A stretch of DNA of 64,000 nt from Desulfuromonadales bacterium (lineage in GTDB: Bacteria > Desulfobacterota > Desulfuromonadia > Desulfuromonadales > BM103): positions 19,768-83,767 of the forward strand of contig JAQYVY010000009.1 of the NCBI GenBank assembly GCA_030145195.1, written 5' to 3'. A program made the translations under genes and the position numbers. Below the pieces are notes generated by a model. The model did not search any database and was not told where the DNA came from. It saw only the letters and a program-made list of their open reading frames with translations. Shown here piece after piece: positions 43,925-53,389 of the stretch; position 1 is the first letter of the stretch; every line of letters starts with the position of its first letter.

Positions 43925-44701
43925 TTACAGCGTACCGAAGTAATCCTGGATTGCGATAATCATATCATCAAGGGTTGAGTCCTTGGGCTCCGCAACCACC
44001 TTAAAGCCAAACTCTTTGGCCGTAGCGGTGGTCAAAGGGCCGATCGATGCGACCGGAATCTGTTGACTCTGGCTATGATTATCTGAAGTCAGGAGTTCGA
44101 CAAAATTGCGTACTGTGGACGAGGCGGTAAAGGTCAAGAGATCAAGGCCGTCATTGAGCGCTTGCGACAATTGAGCTTTGGCCTCAGTTGGTGGTGCGCT
44201 AGCGTAGGCCACTGGAGCAACGACCTCGGCTCCAGCATCGCTCAATTCCATTGGAATCAAGTCGCGGGCCAAGGCCGCTTTCGGGTAGAGTACTCGCTTG
44301 CCAGCGACCCGGTTTTTGAGTAAGGCGACAATCCCCTCGGCGCGGTATTGCGCTGGGATCAGATCCGCTTCTATGCCATAAGCGGCAATTGCCTCGGCGG
44401 TCTTTGGCCCCACGGCGATCAATTGCAACTGGGCCAGTGCTGTTGTTGCAACGGCCTTTGTCCGTAGTCGGTTGAAAAAGGCGTTGACGGCATTGACTGA
44501 AGTCAGCACCAGAAAATCGCTACAGTCTAGCGCGTCAATGGCTTGATCGAGTTCGGCGAAAGACAGTGGCGGCACGATTTCGATGGTCGGCACTATGATC
44601 GTTTCGGCCCCAAGTTTATTCAGGGGCTCGGTCAGAGCTGCTGCTTGATTGCGAGCTCTGGTAATCAGAATGCGTTTGCCTGAGAGCGGGCCTGTTCCCA
44701 T
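43925..44701 (-). CDS. hemD: Uroporphyrinogen-III synthase
   Basis: A 258-residue two-domain protein that closes and inverts ring D of hydroxymethylbilane. Family hallmarks are GKRILITRARNQA at the start, VLTSVNAVNAFF, AVGPKTAEA, LTFTASSTVRNF and ASIGPLTTATAKEFG. In several Geobacter relatives hemD is fused to cobA; here it stands alone. It lies 53 bp downstream of hemC. Confidence 0.93.
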   Translation of the reverse strand: MGTGPLSGKRILITRARNQAAALTEPLNKLGAETIIVPTIEIVPPLSFAELDQAIDALDCSDFLVLTSVNAVNAFFNRLRTKAVATTALAQLQLIAVGPKTAEAIAAYGIEADLIPAQYRAEGIVALLKNRVAGKRVLYPKAALARDLIPMELSDAGAEVVAPVAYASAPPTEAKAQLSQALNDGLDLLTFTASSTVRNFVELLTSDNHSQSQQIPVASIGPLTTATAKEFGFKVVAEPKDSTLDDMIIAIQDYFGTL

Positions 44702-44754
44702 AAGCGAGCCACAACCTTTTTGTTCTGGGCCGGATCTGTTCTTAAGTTGCTGGA

Positions 44755-45717
44755 TCAGACCTCTTCTTTGCCGACATTGAAGGTTTCGTGCTGATAAACT
44801 TCGTTAAGGATCTTACCCGCACCCATGATCAGCAGGTCATCGCCAAGCGAAGATCCGAGCTGCTCTGCAGTCTCAACTTTGCCGGTCACAACCTTCTTCA
44901 AGCACTTGACCCCGTCGCAGTCAGAAACGAATCCGGTGAGTGTCAGGGTGTCGCCGTCAACTGTGCCGTGGCAGGCGATTGGAACCTGACAACCACCCTC
45001 AAGACGCTTGAGGAAAGCACGTTCAGCGCGAACCGCCCAGTCGGTTTCCGGGTGGTTGAAGAAGTCGATTAGCGCGTTGACTTCGTCAGCATCGATCCGG
45101 CTTTCAATCCCAAGGGCGCCTTGTCCGATCGCCGGGATAGAAACGTCGACCGATAGATATTCTCCGATCTGGTTGGTGTAGCCGAGACGATGCATGCCCG
45201 CTGCCGCCAGGATGATAGCGTCGAGATTGTCATCGGTAAGTTTTTGAATGCGGGTCTGGACGTTGCCGCGGATATCGACCATCTGGAGGTCCGGACGAAT
45301 GTGCAGCAGCTGAGATTTGCGTCGCAGGGCACTGGTGCCGATGCGGGCTCCTTGCGGAAGCTCTTTCCAGGTTTTCACCCCAGGCCGCAGAATAACGATG
45401 TCGCGGCAGTCTTCGCGCTCAGTGATGCAGCGTAAGGCCAGACCTTCAGGGAAGATGGTGGGCACGTCTTTCATTGAATGCACAGCAATGTCGATCTCGT
45501 TACGCAACATCGCTTCTTCAATTTCTTTGACAAAAAGGCCCTTGCCGCCGACCATCGCCAGCGGGACATCCAGAATTTTGTCACCCTGGGTTTTGATCTT
45601 GGTCAGGGTCACTTCCATCTCAGGATAGCGTTTCTCCAGCTCAGACTTGACCCATTCGGCCTGCCAGAGAGCCAGTGCGCTGGCGCGGGTGCCGATACGC
45701 ATTTGTTGTTTAGCCAT
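44755..45717 (-). CDS. hemC: Porphobilinogen deaminase (hydroxymethylbilane synthase)
   Basis: A 320-residue enzyme polymerising four porphobilinogens. The start MRIGTRASALALWQA, the FVKEIEEAML and HSMKDVPT motifs, and the dipyrromethane-attachment Cys in EGGCQVPIA are all present. The ATG at 45717 with AAGGAG seven bases before it is preferred to the TTG at 45720. Confidence 0.97.
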   Translation of the reverse strand: MAKQQMRIGTRASALALWQAEWVKSELEKRYPEMEVTLTKIKTQGDKILDVPLAMVGGKGLFVKEIEEAMLRNEIDIAVHSMKDVPTIFPEGLALRCITEREDCRDIVILRPGVKTWKELPQGARIGTSALRRKSQLLHIRPDLQMVDIRGNVQTRIQKLTDDNLDAIILAAAGMHRLGYTNQIGEYLSVDVSIPAIGQGALGIESRIDADEVNALIDFFNHPETDWAVRAERAFLKRLEGGCQVPIACHGTVDGDTLTLTGFVSDCDGVKCLKKVVTGKVETAEQLGSSLGDDLLIMGAGKILNEVYQHETFNVGKEEV

Positions 45718-45894
45718 CAAAATACTCCTTAACTAACTTAGATAATTAATTAGCCACAAAGGTACCAAGATTCAAAAAATGTGTAGCTTGTATAGACTCA
45801 GGAGAGTCATTCCGCTCAAGTTTTTGTGAAATCAAAGTTGTGACTTTTTTCTCAATGTGTTTGTACTTTAGCAACGATTGTTGGGTTTTGTTTC

Positions 45895-47214
45895 TTACTT
45901 TGATTCTTCCATGTCGTCCAGAGGTTTGATTTCTTCATCACCCTCCGCAGGCGCGGGCAGGTCGAAAAGTGCGCGGACCGCATCGACATAGTCTTCGCCG
46001 TTGGTTTCATCCTGAGTGCGTTTGAGCAGAGCCGTCGGTTGGTGCAGGATCTTGTTGATAATGGCACCCGACATCGCCTCAATACTCTTGCGCTGGCTAG
46101 CGGTGAGATCCTTGAGGTTGCCAAAGGTTTTATTCAGCTCCTGCTGGCGAATCTCTTCCAGTTTGCGGCGGAGGGCGACCACCGTTGGCTTAACTTCGAG
46201 GTTGCCCAACCATTTATGGAATTGGCCGATCTCTTGTTCGACAATGGCTTCGGCCTTGTTTGCTTCTTTCTTGCGTTCCTTGAGGTTGGACTGGACCACG
46301 CCTTGAAGATCATCAACGTCGTAGAGGTAGACATTGTCAATATTGTTGATTTTGGGGTCGATGTCACGCGGTACGGCGATGTCAATCAGGAACATCGGGC
46401 GATTTTTACGCCGCTTGATGACTTCTTCCATCTGTCGTTGCCCGAGAATAAAATTTGGGGCGCCGGTGGAGGTCATGATGATATCAACTTCAGCTAAATG
46501 GTCGGTGAACTGATCGAAGGGCACCGCTTTGCCCTGGAATTCTTCGGCAAGTTTTTCTGCGCGTTCGAAGGTCCGGTTGGTGACTAGAACTTTGGAGATG
46601 CCGTTACTGACAAAATGTTTGGCCGCCAATTCACACATTTCGCCCGCGCCGATGATCATGACGCCCTTGTCGTCCAAGCGGTCGAAAATCTTGCGCGCCA
46701 ATTCTACTGCCGCAAAAGAGACCGAGACGGCATTGCTGGCTATGCCGGTTTCGGTGCGAACCCGCTTGGCCACAGAGAAAGCTTTATGCAGGAAGCGATT
46801 CAGGATCAGTCCGACGGTTTTGAACTCGGCGGCATAACCGTAAGAGGTCTTGATTTGGCCGAGAATCTGTGGTTCGCCCAGAACCATGGAGTCGAGGCTG
46901 GAGGCGACGCGAAAGAGGTGGCTGATCGCTTCAGTGCCCTGGTAGTCGTAAAGGTTCTGTTCGATTTCTTCGGGAGCGATTTCGTGATATTCAGCCAAAA
47001 AACGCCGCAACGCGGCGATTGCGGCATCCGGTGTCTTGGTCGCGGCACAGAGTTCAACCCGGTTGCAGGTCGAGATGATCAGGCCTTCGGCCACGGCAGG
47101 CAAATCAAGCATCTGCCGCAATGGCTTTTCCATCGCGGTTGGTGAAAAGGCGAGTTTTTCGCGAATTTCCACCGGTGCCGTTTTGTGACTCAGGCCGATG
47201 ATGACGATATGCAT
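45895..47214 (-). CDS. hemA: Glutamyl-tRNA reductase
   Basis: A 439-residue enzyme catalysing the first step of the C5 heme pathway, Glu-tRNA to glutamate-1-semialdehyde. The catalytic Cys is in [23 protein letters not shown] opens the domain, the NADPH domain has MIIGAGEM, and the C-terminal dimerisation helix ends with [14 protein letters not shown] precedes ATG. It lies 23 bp after the ccsA-like gene; a ~177-bp gap to hemC may hold an additional promoter. Confidence 0.97.
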   Translation of the reverse strand: MHIVIIGLSHKTAPVEIREKLAFSPTAMEKPLRQMLDLPAVAEGLIISTCNRVELCAATKTPDAAIAALRRFLAEYHEIAPEEIEQNLYDYQGTEAISHLFRVASSLDSMVLGEPQILGQIKTSYGYAAEFKTVGLILNRFLHKAFSVAKRVRTETGIASNAVSVSFAAVELARKIFDRLDDKGVMIIGAGEMCELAAKHFVSNGISKVLVTNRTFERAEKLAEEFQGKAVPFDQFTDHLAEVDIIMTSTGAPNFILGQRQMEEVIKRRKNRPMFLIDIAVPRDIDPKINNIDNVYLYDVDDLQGVVQSNLKERKKEANKAEAIVEQEIGQFHKWLGNLEVKPTVVALRRKLEEIRQQELNKTFGNLKDLTASQRKSIEAMSGAIINKILHQPTALLKRTQDETNGEDYVDAVRALFDLPAPAEGDEEIKPLDDMEESK

Positions 47215-47237
47215 GGCGTACTCCTCTCCTTTTCCGG

Positions 47238-48074
47238 TTATTCTCCCGTAAAGTTACGGAAGGTATGTTCCCCGGAGAGAAACAGGTTAACGCCAAAAAA
47301 AGTGAACAGCAGAAAGATGAAGCCGATAATGGCAAAAATCGCTGCGCGACGGCCACGCCAACCGACGGTTAGTCGGCCATGTAGTAGCGCGGCATACAGG
47401 AACCAGGTAATCAGTGCCCAGGTTTCCTTGGGGTCCCAGCGCCAGTAACCGCCCCAAGCCGAATTAGCCCAGATGGCTCCAGAGATGATCCCCATGGTCA
47501 TGAGCGGGAAACCAAAAGTCAGGCACTTATAGTTCATGCTGTCAAGAGCGTTCAGTGATGGCAAGCGGTAGAAGAGCCCGGAAAACTTCTTGCTCTTGAG
47601 CATCCGCTCCTGCAACAGGTACATGACACCGGCGGCTGCGGCAATGGCAAAGACGGCATGGCCAAGAAAAGCCAGCGAGACATGCACCGGGAACCACCAG
47701 CTATCTAGCATTGGATTGACGTTGGGCGCTTGTGACGGAACGGCGGCACCAAAGATCATAAGGGCCAGGGCCAGCGGCGAGATGAACGCTCCCAGCATGG
47801 CCATATGATAACGCAGGTCAAACAGGATGTAGATAAAGACTAACGACCAGGCAAAAAAGGACAGGGATTCATGTAGGCTGGCGGCCGGTGTGATATCGGT
47901 TGCTAGCCAACGAACACCGATAGAAAGACAGTGCATGGCGAAGCCGCCGATCAAGAGCCTCTTGGCGTTACAGCTGAATTTGTCATTGCGGGATATGACG
48001 CCGATCAGATAGAAAATAGTGGCGATGAAATAAATGAGCAGGGTAATTTTAAACAGCAAAACATTTGCAGTCAT
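47238..48074 (-). CDS. ccsA: CcsA/HemX-type cytochrome c maturation membrane protein
   Basis: A 278-residue protein with about eight helices and the tryptophan-rich heme-handling motif [18 protein letters not shown] near the C-terminus, with His residues in adjacent loops. It fits the CcsA/HemX group; in system II CcsA works with CcsB/ResB to attach heme to apocytochromes. Gene order ccsA-hemA is common in this lineage. The ATG at 48074 is chosen as the usual family start; an in-frame ATG at 48104 adds ten residues. Neither has a strong ribosome-binding site. The symbol is assigned by family. Confidence 0.85.
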   Translation of the reverse strand: MTANVLLFKITLLIYFIATIFYLIGVISRNDKFSCNAKRLLIGGFAMHCLSIGVRWLATDITPAASLHESLSFFAWSLVFIYILFDLRYHMAMLGAFISPLALALMIFGAAVPSQAPNVNPMLDSWWFPVHVSLAFLGHAVFAIAAAAGVMYLLQERMLKSKKFSGLFYRLPSLNALDSMNYKCLTFGFPLMTMGIISGAIWANSAWGGYWRWDPKETWALITWFLYAALLHGRLTVGWRGRRAAIFAIIGFIFLLFTFFGVNLFLSGEHTFRNFTGE

Positions 48075-48300
48075 GGATAAACGTCTCGCAAGGGAAGGCC
48101 CCATAATTCGTTGGAGTTGCTGTGTCGAAAACAGGGGCCATCAGGTTATTGATAACGGTCGTGTCGCCTGTGCCATGCAAGGATTTTAGGCGGCAATTTT
48201 TGTTATTGTTTTAAAGCGTGCAAGTATAAGTATGTTCGCGTAGTCCTGTCAATTTTCTTGTTCATAGGTGAATGATTAAGTTGTGGGGTGACAGGTCAGC

Positions 48301-48876
48301 TCAGATGCCAAAAAGCTCGCCTTCCACCAGAGTGCAAAGCAAGTTGCCAATGAAGAGCGAACTTTCGAGCAATCGTGGCAGGGAGTCACTGGGGATAGAC
48401 CATGAAATATCTGGCGAAAAATTCACCAACTCTGCCCGGTCACTGGCGATGAGGATAGTGCGGCAGCCGAGTTGTTGCGCGCTGTCAAGGGCCTCACGGG
48501 CAGCGGCACAGATAGATGTGCCCGCGAGCACTAGCACCGTGTCCTGATCTGTTGCCAGGACACGCAGTTGACGGCTGTACAGTTGGCTCCCCTGGTCATC
48601 GGCAGCCAGAAAGGTTGTCAGGCCGGCATCGTTTGTGAGCGCAACTGCTGGAAGGGCCGGACGCTCAAGCGTCTGCCGGTGCAGGAAGGTTTGGCCGATG
48701 ATCCCGGCAATTGCGCCAAAGGGGCCGCTCCCCACCAGAAAGAGCCGACCACCCTGATGGAAGGTTGCAACCAGATTGTTCGCCAGCCCGGTCAATGCCT
48801 CTTTTTTGGAGAGGAGGAATGGGTCTAGCAAGGCTATCTGCTGTTTGACTGCGACGCTGATTTTGTCCTGGGTCAT
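48301..48876 (-). CDS. SIS-domain protein (GmhA/DiaA-like) with altered sugar-binding loop
   Basis: A 191-residue soluble SIS-fold protein. LFLVGSGPFGAIAG and LERPALPAVALTNDA match phosphoheptose isomerase (GmhA/DiaA), but the phosphosugar loop normally reading STSGNS is LAGTSICAA here. It could be a non-catalytic DiaA-like regulator or an isomerase with a changed substrate. No ADP-heptose genes are nearby. GAGGAAG precedes ATG. Confidence 0.78.
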   Translation of the reverse strand: MTQDKISVAVKQQIALLDPFLLSKKEALTGLANNLVATFHQGGRLFLVGSGPFGAIAGIIGQTFLHRQTLERPALPAVALTNDAGLTTFLAADDQGSQLYSRQLRVLATDQDTVLVLAGTSICAAAREALDSAQQLGCRTILIASDRAELVNFSPDISWSIPSDSLPRLLESSLFIGNLLCTLVEGELFGI

Positions 48877-49138
48877 ATCTTCCTCGTGGACACCTGAACT
48901 TGTGAGTTTTCCTTAAATTTAAAAGCGCGTATCCGGCCCAGGCCCTTACTACTTGTTTCTCTCAATTATCTGTATAAGTCATTGTGTCGCTGGGCTCATC
49001 TTAGGGGCCGAGCTCGGAACTGTCAAGAGTTGCCGTCTTGTCGGCCCGATACTCTGATAATCGCTTGATTTTTTGTGTGGGTAGACTATTATGAAATACG
49101 AATATAATTGATGAGCCGAATCAAAAGGAGAGAGTATT

Positions 49139-49468
49139 ATGTCTAGTGATAAAGTCATCCAGGTAACGGATGATTCTTTTGAGAGCGAAGTGAACCAGTC
49201 CAAAGTCCCTGTTCTTGTCGATTTTTGGGCCTCTTGGTGTGCGCCCTGTAAGGCGATTAGTCCTCTTGTTGATCAATTGGCAGACGAATTTGATGGTCAG
49301 GTCAAGATCTGCAAGCTGAATGTTGACGAGAACCCCGCGACCCCCGGACAGTTCGGTGTGCGTGGAATTCCTACGTTGATTCTTTTCAAGGACGGCCAGG
49401 TTTTTGATCAGGTGGTCGGTGCCGTACCGAAAACCCAGTTGGAAGGGTTGTTGAAGAAAGCACTTTAA
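49139..49468 (+). CDS. trxA: Thioredoxin
   Basis: A 109-residue thioredoxin with the conserved cis-Pro (GIPTLILFKDG). The active site is WCAPC rather than the commoner WCGPC. No signal peptide, so cytosolic disulfide reduction is the expected role. AAAGGAG precedes ATG. A long perfect hairpin terminator follows. Confidence 0.95.
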   Translation: MSSDKVIQVTDDSFESEVNQSKVPVLVDFWASWCAPCKAISPLVDQLADEFDGQVKICKLNVDENPATPGQFGVRGIPTLILFKDGQVFDQVVGAVPKTQLEGLLKKAL

Positions 49469-49484
49469 AAGAGTCGTCGGTTTC

Positions 49485-49536
49485 AATTTAAACAGGAAAG
49501 GCCCAGCGATCACGCTGGGCCTTTCCTGTTTAAATT
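49485..49536. terminator. Bidirectional terminator with 24-bp perfect stem
   Basis: A 24-bp inverted repeat (49485-49508 and 49513-49536) with an ATCA loop separates the convergent trxA and zinc-ribbon genes. The GC core GGCCCAGCG is flanked by A/T-rich arms, so either strand ends in a T-rich segment. The length and perfection are unusual. Confidence 0.88.
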
Positions 49537-49559
49537 TGTTGTTGGCTGGCTTCAGGAGT

Positions 49560-49661
49560 TTATGCGGTGTCAGCCCTCTTTGTGCTGCGCTTGGGTGCGT
49601 GACACTGTTTGCAGGCGGCTGAATAGGATTTCCCGCATTCCTTGCATTGTTGAATCTGCAT
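49560..49661 (-). CDS. Small zinc-ribbon protein (33 residues)
   Basis: The minus strand encodes MQIQQCKECGKSYSAAC followed by KQCHAPKR and a basic tail ending ADTA: two CXXC pairs (CKEC, CKQC) spaced as in a zinc ribbon. AGGAG lies directly before ATG, closer than optimal. It has its own terminator (49485-49536) and a palindrome-rich upstream region (49702-49775). I infer a real small nucleic-acid- or metal-binding protein; no named family recognised. Confidence 0.6.
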   Translation of the reverse strand: MQIQQCKECGKSYSAACKQCHAPKRSTKRADTA

Positions 49662-49701
49662 TCTCCTGATATATGTTTTTTTAGTCGAGGGGAAGATCGA
49701 T

Positions 49702-49775
49702 ATGTTGTGGTTATATCTATAAAAACCACAACATGTTGTATGTTAGTGCGAAACATATTGTTTGGCAAACATATT
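49702..49775. promoter_or_regulatory. Palindrome- and repeat-rich region upstream of the zinc-ribbon gene
   Basis: ATGTTGTGGTT and AACCACAACAT (49702-49712/49724-49734) form an 11-bp inverted repeat around 11 nt. The palindrome ACAACATGTTGT overlaps it (49728-49739). A direct repeat AAACATATT follows at 49751 and 49767. This looks like a cluster of protein-binding sites or a small structured RNA. Confidence 0.5.
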
Positions 49776-49841
49776 TTAAATCCGTTTTGCCAGAAGGCCA
49801 TCGAACTACGCCGGAACAAGTGGCTCCGTGGCCGCCTCAGC

Positions 49842-51644
49842 TTATAACTCTGTATTGTTTGCTTCTTCTGGTTCAGTCGTAGTTCTTTTATTCCAACGTC
49901 CGAGAACAAAGGAGGCTAAGGCTGCAACGAGGCCGAAAGTAAAGACGCTGATCATCAATGGCATCCCTTTAAGCTGCACCATGTCCATGAGAAAAACCTT
50001 GCCTGCGCCAACTACGGTGATCATTACGGCAACGTTGCGTAACTCTCTATTGCGCTGCATCAGGCTTAGCCAGAGTAACACCGCAGCCATAACATTGATC
50101 AAGACCGATTGAGCGCCGCCAAAGGCCCCGGAGCTTGAAAAATGCATCATATCAAGTGCTTGGTAGAGTCCAACCCGCATGGTAAAAAAGCCACTGAAGA
50201 GTGCCGCAATCAGTAGGACTGCGGCCCCGCGATCCTTTTTGTTGAGCCTGTCCATGAGGGTCGTTCCGCTCGCAGGAGGATGACGACGCGCCCAGAAGTA
50301 ATGGAAGAAGGCAATTGTAGCCAGTAGGCCCGAAGAGAAGGCACCAAGTGCCGAGGGTTCGGTTCCGTCCGTTGTCCAGAGCAGAAACACTAATGATGCG
50401 CAAGCGTAAAACTGTAACAGGTATGAGGTCAGGCGTAGGCCCAGATTGCCACGCCGCACCGAAACCCATGCCAGGCCGACGGCAAGCAGGGCAACCAGGG
50501 CTCCGGCGATCACCGCATGGCCGATGGCCATCGGACATGCGAAGGCTAAAAGCAAACCGCCGGCCAGGGCAAAAGAGGTCGTTCCCAGGGCTCCTCCCTC
50601 GGCTCGGTGGGCAAGCCACCAAGCTATCGCCAAATATGCGATCGCAACCAAGGTTGCTGTCCAACCAAAATTCGACGCTGTCGTTAGTCCTTGACTCACT
50701 GCATAGCTGGCGGCTAGATAAATCCAGCAGATATTAAGAAGGGGCAATACCATGTCGAATTTAGAGGTCTTGTCCTGGACTTTACCCAAGACTCCAAGCA
50801 GGGCAATCCCGGTGAAAACCACACCGAGAAAACTGATCGACGGTAATAGCCCCTGAATGGAGAACTCGAGATCCTCCGGTTTTAATTTGGGCAGGTATAT
50901 GGATAGCTTCAGAGCCCATATCTGGATCATGAAAAGTGTCAAAATGAGCAAGAGCCAGCGCAGCCAGGAAGCGCGGAGCAGGCGTGTCGCATAGGTGGCA
51001 AAAATATTCGCCAGTCCCATGACGATGACCAGGTAGGGGAAGACCGGGCTGGGATAGTCAAGCGCAAAGCTACCGAAGCTCATGCCAAGAGTGCCGACGA
51101 AAACAGGTAGAGCGACATGATGAAGACGACTGATGATGGTGGCAACTAGACCGGTTATTATCAAAGCCAGATAGGCCATTTCGGTTGGTACCGTGGCAAA
51201 AACCCGGTGGGCTTCGACGACCACAGCGCACATGACGATGGAGCCCCAGAGAATAAAAACCGGAGCTTGGATGCTCTTCTCCCTGTAAGCGAACCAACCG
51301 TAAATAATCAGTGCAAAGGCATAGAGCATGCCGATAAAAGAACCGATCTGCAAATCAATGGTTCCACTGTCTGCAGCAGTTCGTAGTGCCAGGGCGACTG
51401 CGACGATGAAGCTGGTCGTCGCAACACGTGACAAGATGTAGGACTTGTCGACCCAGGAGAGGATTTCCTCTGAGGTTCCACCCTCTACAGGCTCTTTGCG
51501 GGATGTTTTGTTCTTGAGTGCGGGGGCGGTGGTAATCGCTACCTCTCGACTCGCCTGTAGCTCCTTGACTGTCTCGGTTAATTCAGTCAACTGTATTTCC
51601 AGATCAGTAACTCGTTTTTCCAGATCTGCAGACAATCTTGCCAT
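49842..51644 (-). CDS. Large polytopic membrane protein (DUF2339-like)
   Basis: A 600-residue protein with an N-terminal coiled coil (~1-35, LEKRVTDLEIQLTELTETVKEL), a linker, then about sixteen to eighteen hydrophobic helices. The layout of a coiled coil before a very polytopic domain, with repeated VLINVMAAVLLWLSL and GKVFLMDMVQLKG near the end, resembles DUF2339 proteins. The function is unknown; an envelope-associated role is possible. The stop is at 49842 and the 3' end is convergent with nothing. Confidence 0.75.
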   Translation of the reverse strand: MARLSADLEKRVTDLEIQLTELTETVKELQASREVAITTAPALKNKTSRKEPVEGGTSEEILSWVDKSYILSRVATTSFIVAVALALRTAADSGTIDLQIGSFIGMLYAFALIIYGWFAYREKSIQAPVFILWGSIVMCAVVVEAHRVFATVPTEMAYLALIITGLVATIISRLHHVALPVFVGTLGMSFGSFALDYPSPVFPYLVIVMGLANIFATYATRLLRASWLRWLLLILTLFMIQIWALKLSIYLPKLKPEDLEFSIQGLLPSISFLGVVFTGIALLGVLGKVQDKTSKFDMVLPLLNICWIYLAASYAVSQGLTTASNFGWTATLVAIAYLAIAWWLAHRAEGGALGTTSFALAGGLLLAFACPMAIGHAVIAGALVALLAVGLAWVSVRRGNLGLRLTSYLLQFYACASLVFLLWTTDGTEPSALGAFSSGLLATIAFFHYFWARRHPPASGTTLMDRLNKKDRGAAVLLIAALFSGFFTMRVGLYQALDMMHFSSSGAFGGAQSVLINVMAAVLLWLSLMQRNRELRNVAVMITVVGAGKVFLMDMVQLKGMPLMISVFTFGLVAALASFVLGRWNKRTTTEPEEANNTEL

Positions 51645-52140
51645 CGCTCACCTCGCTTTTTTCAAGGCCTCATGAACTTGCGTCTTGACTAGCAGTTGAA
51701 ATCATACCAATTCCGATTAAACTTACTCAGCCTGATAAGGTCCAGACGCACTGTTGCCGTCGGTTTGTTTGCTCCCACTTCTTTGATTTTTTCGGCTCAG
51801 GGTCGCAGTCATTCAGAACTTGGACAAACTCGCCTTTGCCACCTTAGCTGCTGGTATTAAAAAAACAGTACAAAACCATTTAAGTATGGTTTATATTAAA
51901 ACAGTATTTTATCTGCATTAATTTGTCAAGACTGGCAGTCCAGGAGATATATGAGAGTTTAATTAATAGTAAATATTAATCCACTGAATAGGGTGTTTGC
52001 GGGGATGTCCTGAACAATTCCCCCTTGCCTTGTTTCCAAACCAATGAGTTGTATGTATTTGACATTAAATGACACAATATGATAAAAACAAAACCATGTT
52101 TTACTTGGAGTAAAATTATTTAAGACGTAAGGAGACGCTT
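51645..52140. promoter_or_regulatory. Long divergent control region upstream of the tetraheme/ferredoxin/NrfD operon
   Basis: This AT-rich 496-bp region has no coding ORF. It contains AAACCAT-N6-ATGGTTT (51873-51892), ATTAATA-N5-TATTAAT (51962-51980), and a TTGACA at ~52060 without a good -10 at standard spacing. The palindromes are candidate operators. I found no sigma-54 element here. Confidence 0.45.
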
Positions 52141-52611
52141 GTGAAAAACCATGTTTGGCGACCGCTATTTGTGGTCATTGGCGTGGTCATCGCCATTTTG
52201 TTGTTCAGAGCAGTCTATGTCCCCTCGGATTTTGGTGCGCAGGACCGTGGCTACACCTTCGGCTATCATCGTCTGAGCAACGAACAGGAATGGAAAGACT
52301 ATCCGGGAAAGTACAAGGGAAGTGATTATTGCAGGGAGTGCCACGATGACAAGGTAGAGGAAGTCAGTAGCTCTCAGCATGAAATGATTCCCTGCGAGAA
52401 CTGCCATGGTGCCGCTTTTGATCATCCGGATGACCCAGAAAAGCTCGTGATAGATCGAAGCCGCGGGCTCTGCATTCGTTGTCACACCAAGCTCACCATG
52501 CCGTCCAGTGGTCGGAACGATATTCCCGGCATTGATCCGACCAAACACAATGTCGGCGAGATGTGCAGTGAATGTCATAATCCGCACAGTCCGAGCCTGG
52601 AGGATATGTAA
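52141..52611 (+). CDS. Membrane-anchored tetraheme cytochrome c
   Basis: A 156-residue protein with one N-terminal helix (~8-26) and four CXXCH sites (CRECH, CENCH, CIRCH, CSECH) in a small periplasmic domain. It starts with GTG after AAGGAG. It precedes ferredoxin and NrfD subunits, so it is the cytochrome subunit of a periplasmic quinone oxidoreductase module; this is similar in layout to but distinct in sequence from the 34390 pentaheme protein. Confidence 0.9.
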   Translation: MKNHVWRPLFVVIGVVIAILLFRAVYVPSDFGAQDRGYTFGYHRLSNEQEWKDYPGKYKGSDYCRECHDDKVEEVSSSQHEMIPCENCHGAAFDHPDDPEKLVIDRSRGLCIRCHTKLTMPSSGRNDIPGIDPTKHNVGEMCSECHNPHSPSLEDM

Positions 52612-52613
52612 CC

Positions 52614-53387
52614 ATGAAGAGACGTGATTTTTTAAAAAGCACTGCGGTTATTGTTGCCGGTGCCTCGGTGTCGCTTTCGGCTCTAGAGTTTGTCGACCCC
52701 AAAGAGCTTCTAGCCGCCAACCCACAACTACGCTGGGGGTTCCTGGTCGACACCCACAAGTGCGTTGGCTGCGGCTTCTGTGTCAAGGCATGCAAAACTG
52801 AAAACGATATCCCCTTTGAAGCCAATGTGACTCGCACCTGGGTTGAACGCTACGTCATCAAAACAGATGGAGAGGTTGTTATGGATTGCCCGAAAGGTGC
52901 CCGTGACGGCTTCACGACCAAGCTGCTTGACCAGGGTGCTTCAGGGAACAGGCTGATCCCTGAGAATGAAATTGCCCAGGCCTTTTTCGTGCCGAAACTC
53001 TGCAATCACTGTTCAACTCCTGCCTGTGTTCAGGTTTGCCCGGTTGGTGCGACCTACCAGACAGCTGATGGCACTGTCTTGGTCGACCGTACCTGGTGTA
53101 TCGGCTGCGGTTACTGCATTATGGGTTGTCCCTACGGCGTTCGCTTCTTTCACCCGGTGGAACATGTTGCCGATAAATGTACCTTCTGTTATCACCGCAT
53201 CAGCAAGGGCGGTAACACCGCCTGTGCTCAGGCCTGCCCCTTTGGTGCGCGTCAGATCGGCAACCTGAAAGATCCCAACGACCCGGTAGCTCAGGCGCTC
53301 ATGAATCAGCGTGTTGGGGTGTTGCGCGATGAATACGGCACCAAGCCGAATGTTTATTACATCGGTCTGAACAAGGAGGTACGCTAG
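52614..53387 (+). CDS. Tat-exported [4Fe-4S] ferredoxin subunit (NrfC-like)
   Basis: A 257-residue protein with a twin-arginine signal (MKRRDFLKS) and four Cys clusters: CVGCGFCVKAC, CNHCSTPACVQVC, CIGCGYCIMGC and CTFCYHR with CAQAC. It is the electron-transfer subunit between NrfD and the cytochrome. Unlike the 34957 paralogue it has no C-terminal membrane helix. It starts two bases after the cytochrome stop codon. Confidence 0.93.
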   Translation: MKRRDFLKSTAVIVAGASVSLSALEFVDPKELLAANPQLRWGFLVDTHKCVGCGFCVKACKTENDIPFEANVTRTWVERYVIKTDGEVVMDCPKGARDGFTTKLLDQGASGNRLIPENEIAQAFFVPKLCNHCSTPACVQVCPVGATYQTADGTVLVDRTWCIGCGYCIMGCPYGVRFFHPVEHVADKCTFCYHRISKGGNTACAQACPFGARQIGNLKDPNDPVAQALMNQRVGVLRDEYGTKPNVYYIGLNKEVR

Positions 53388-53389
53388 TC

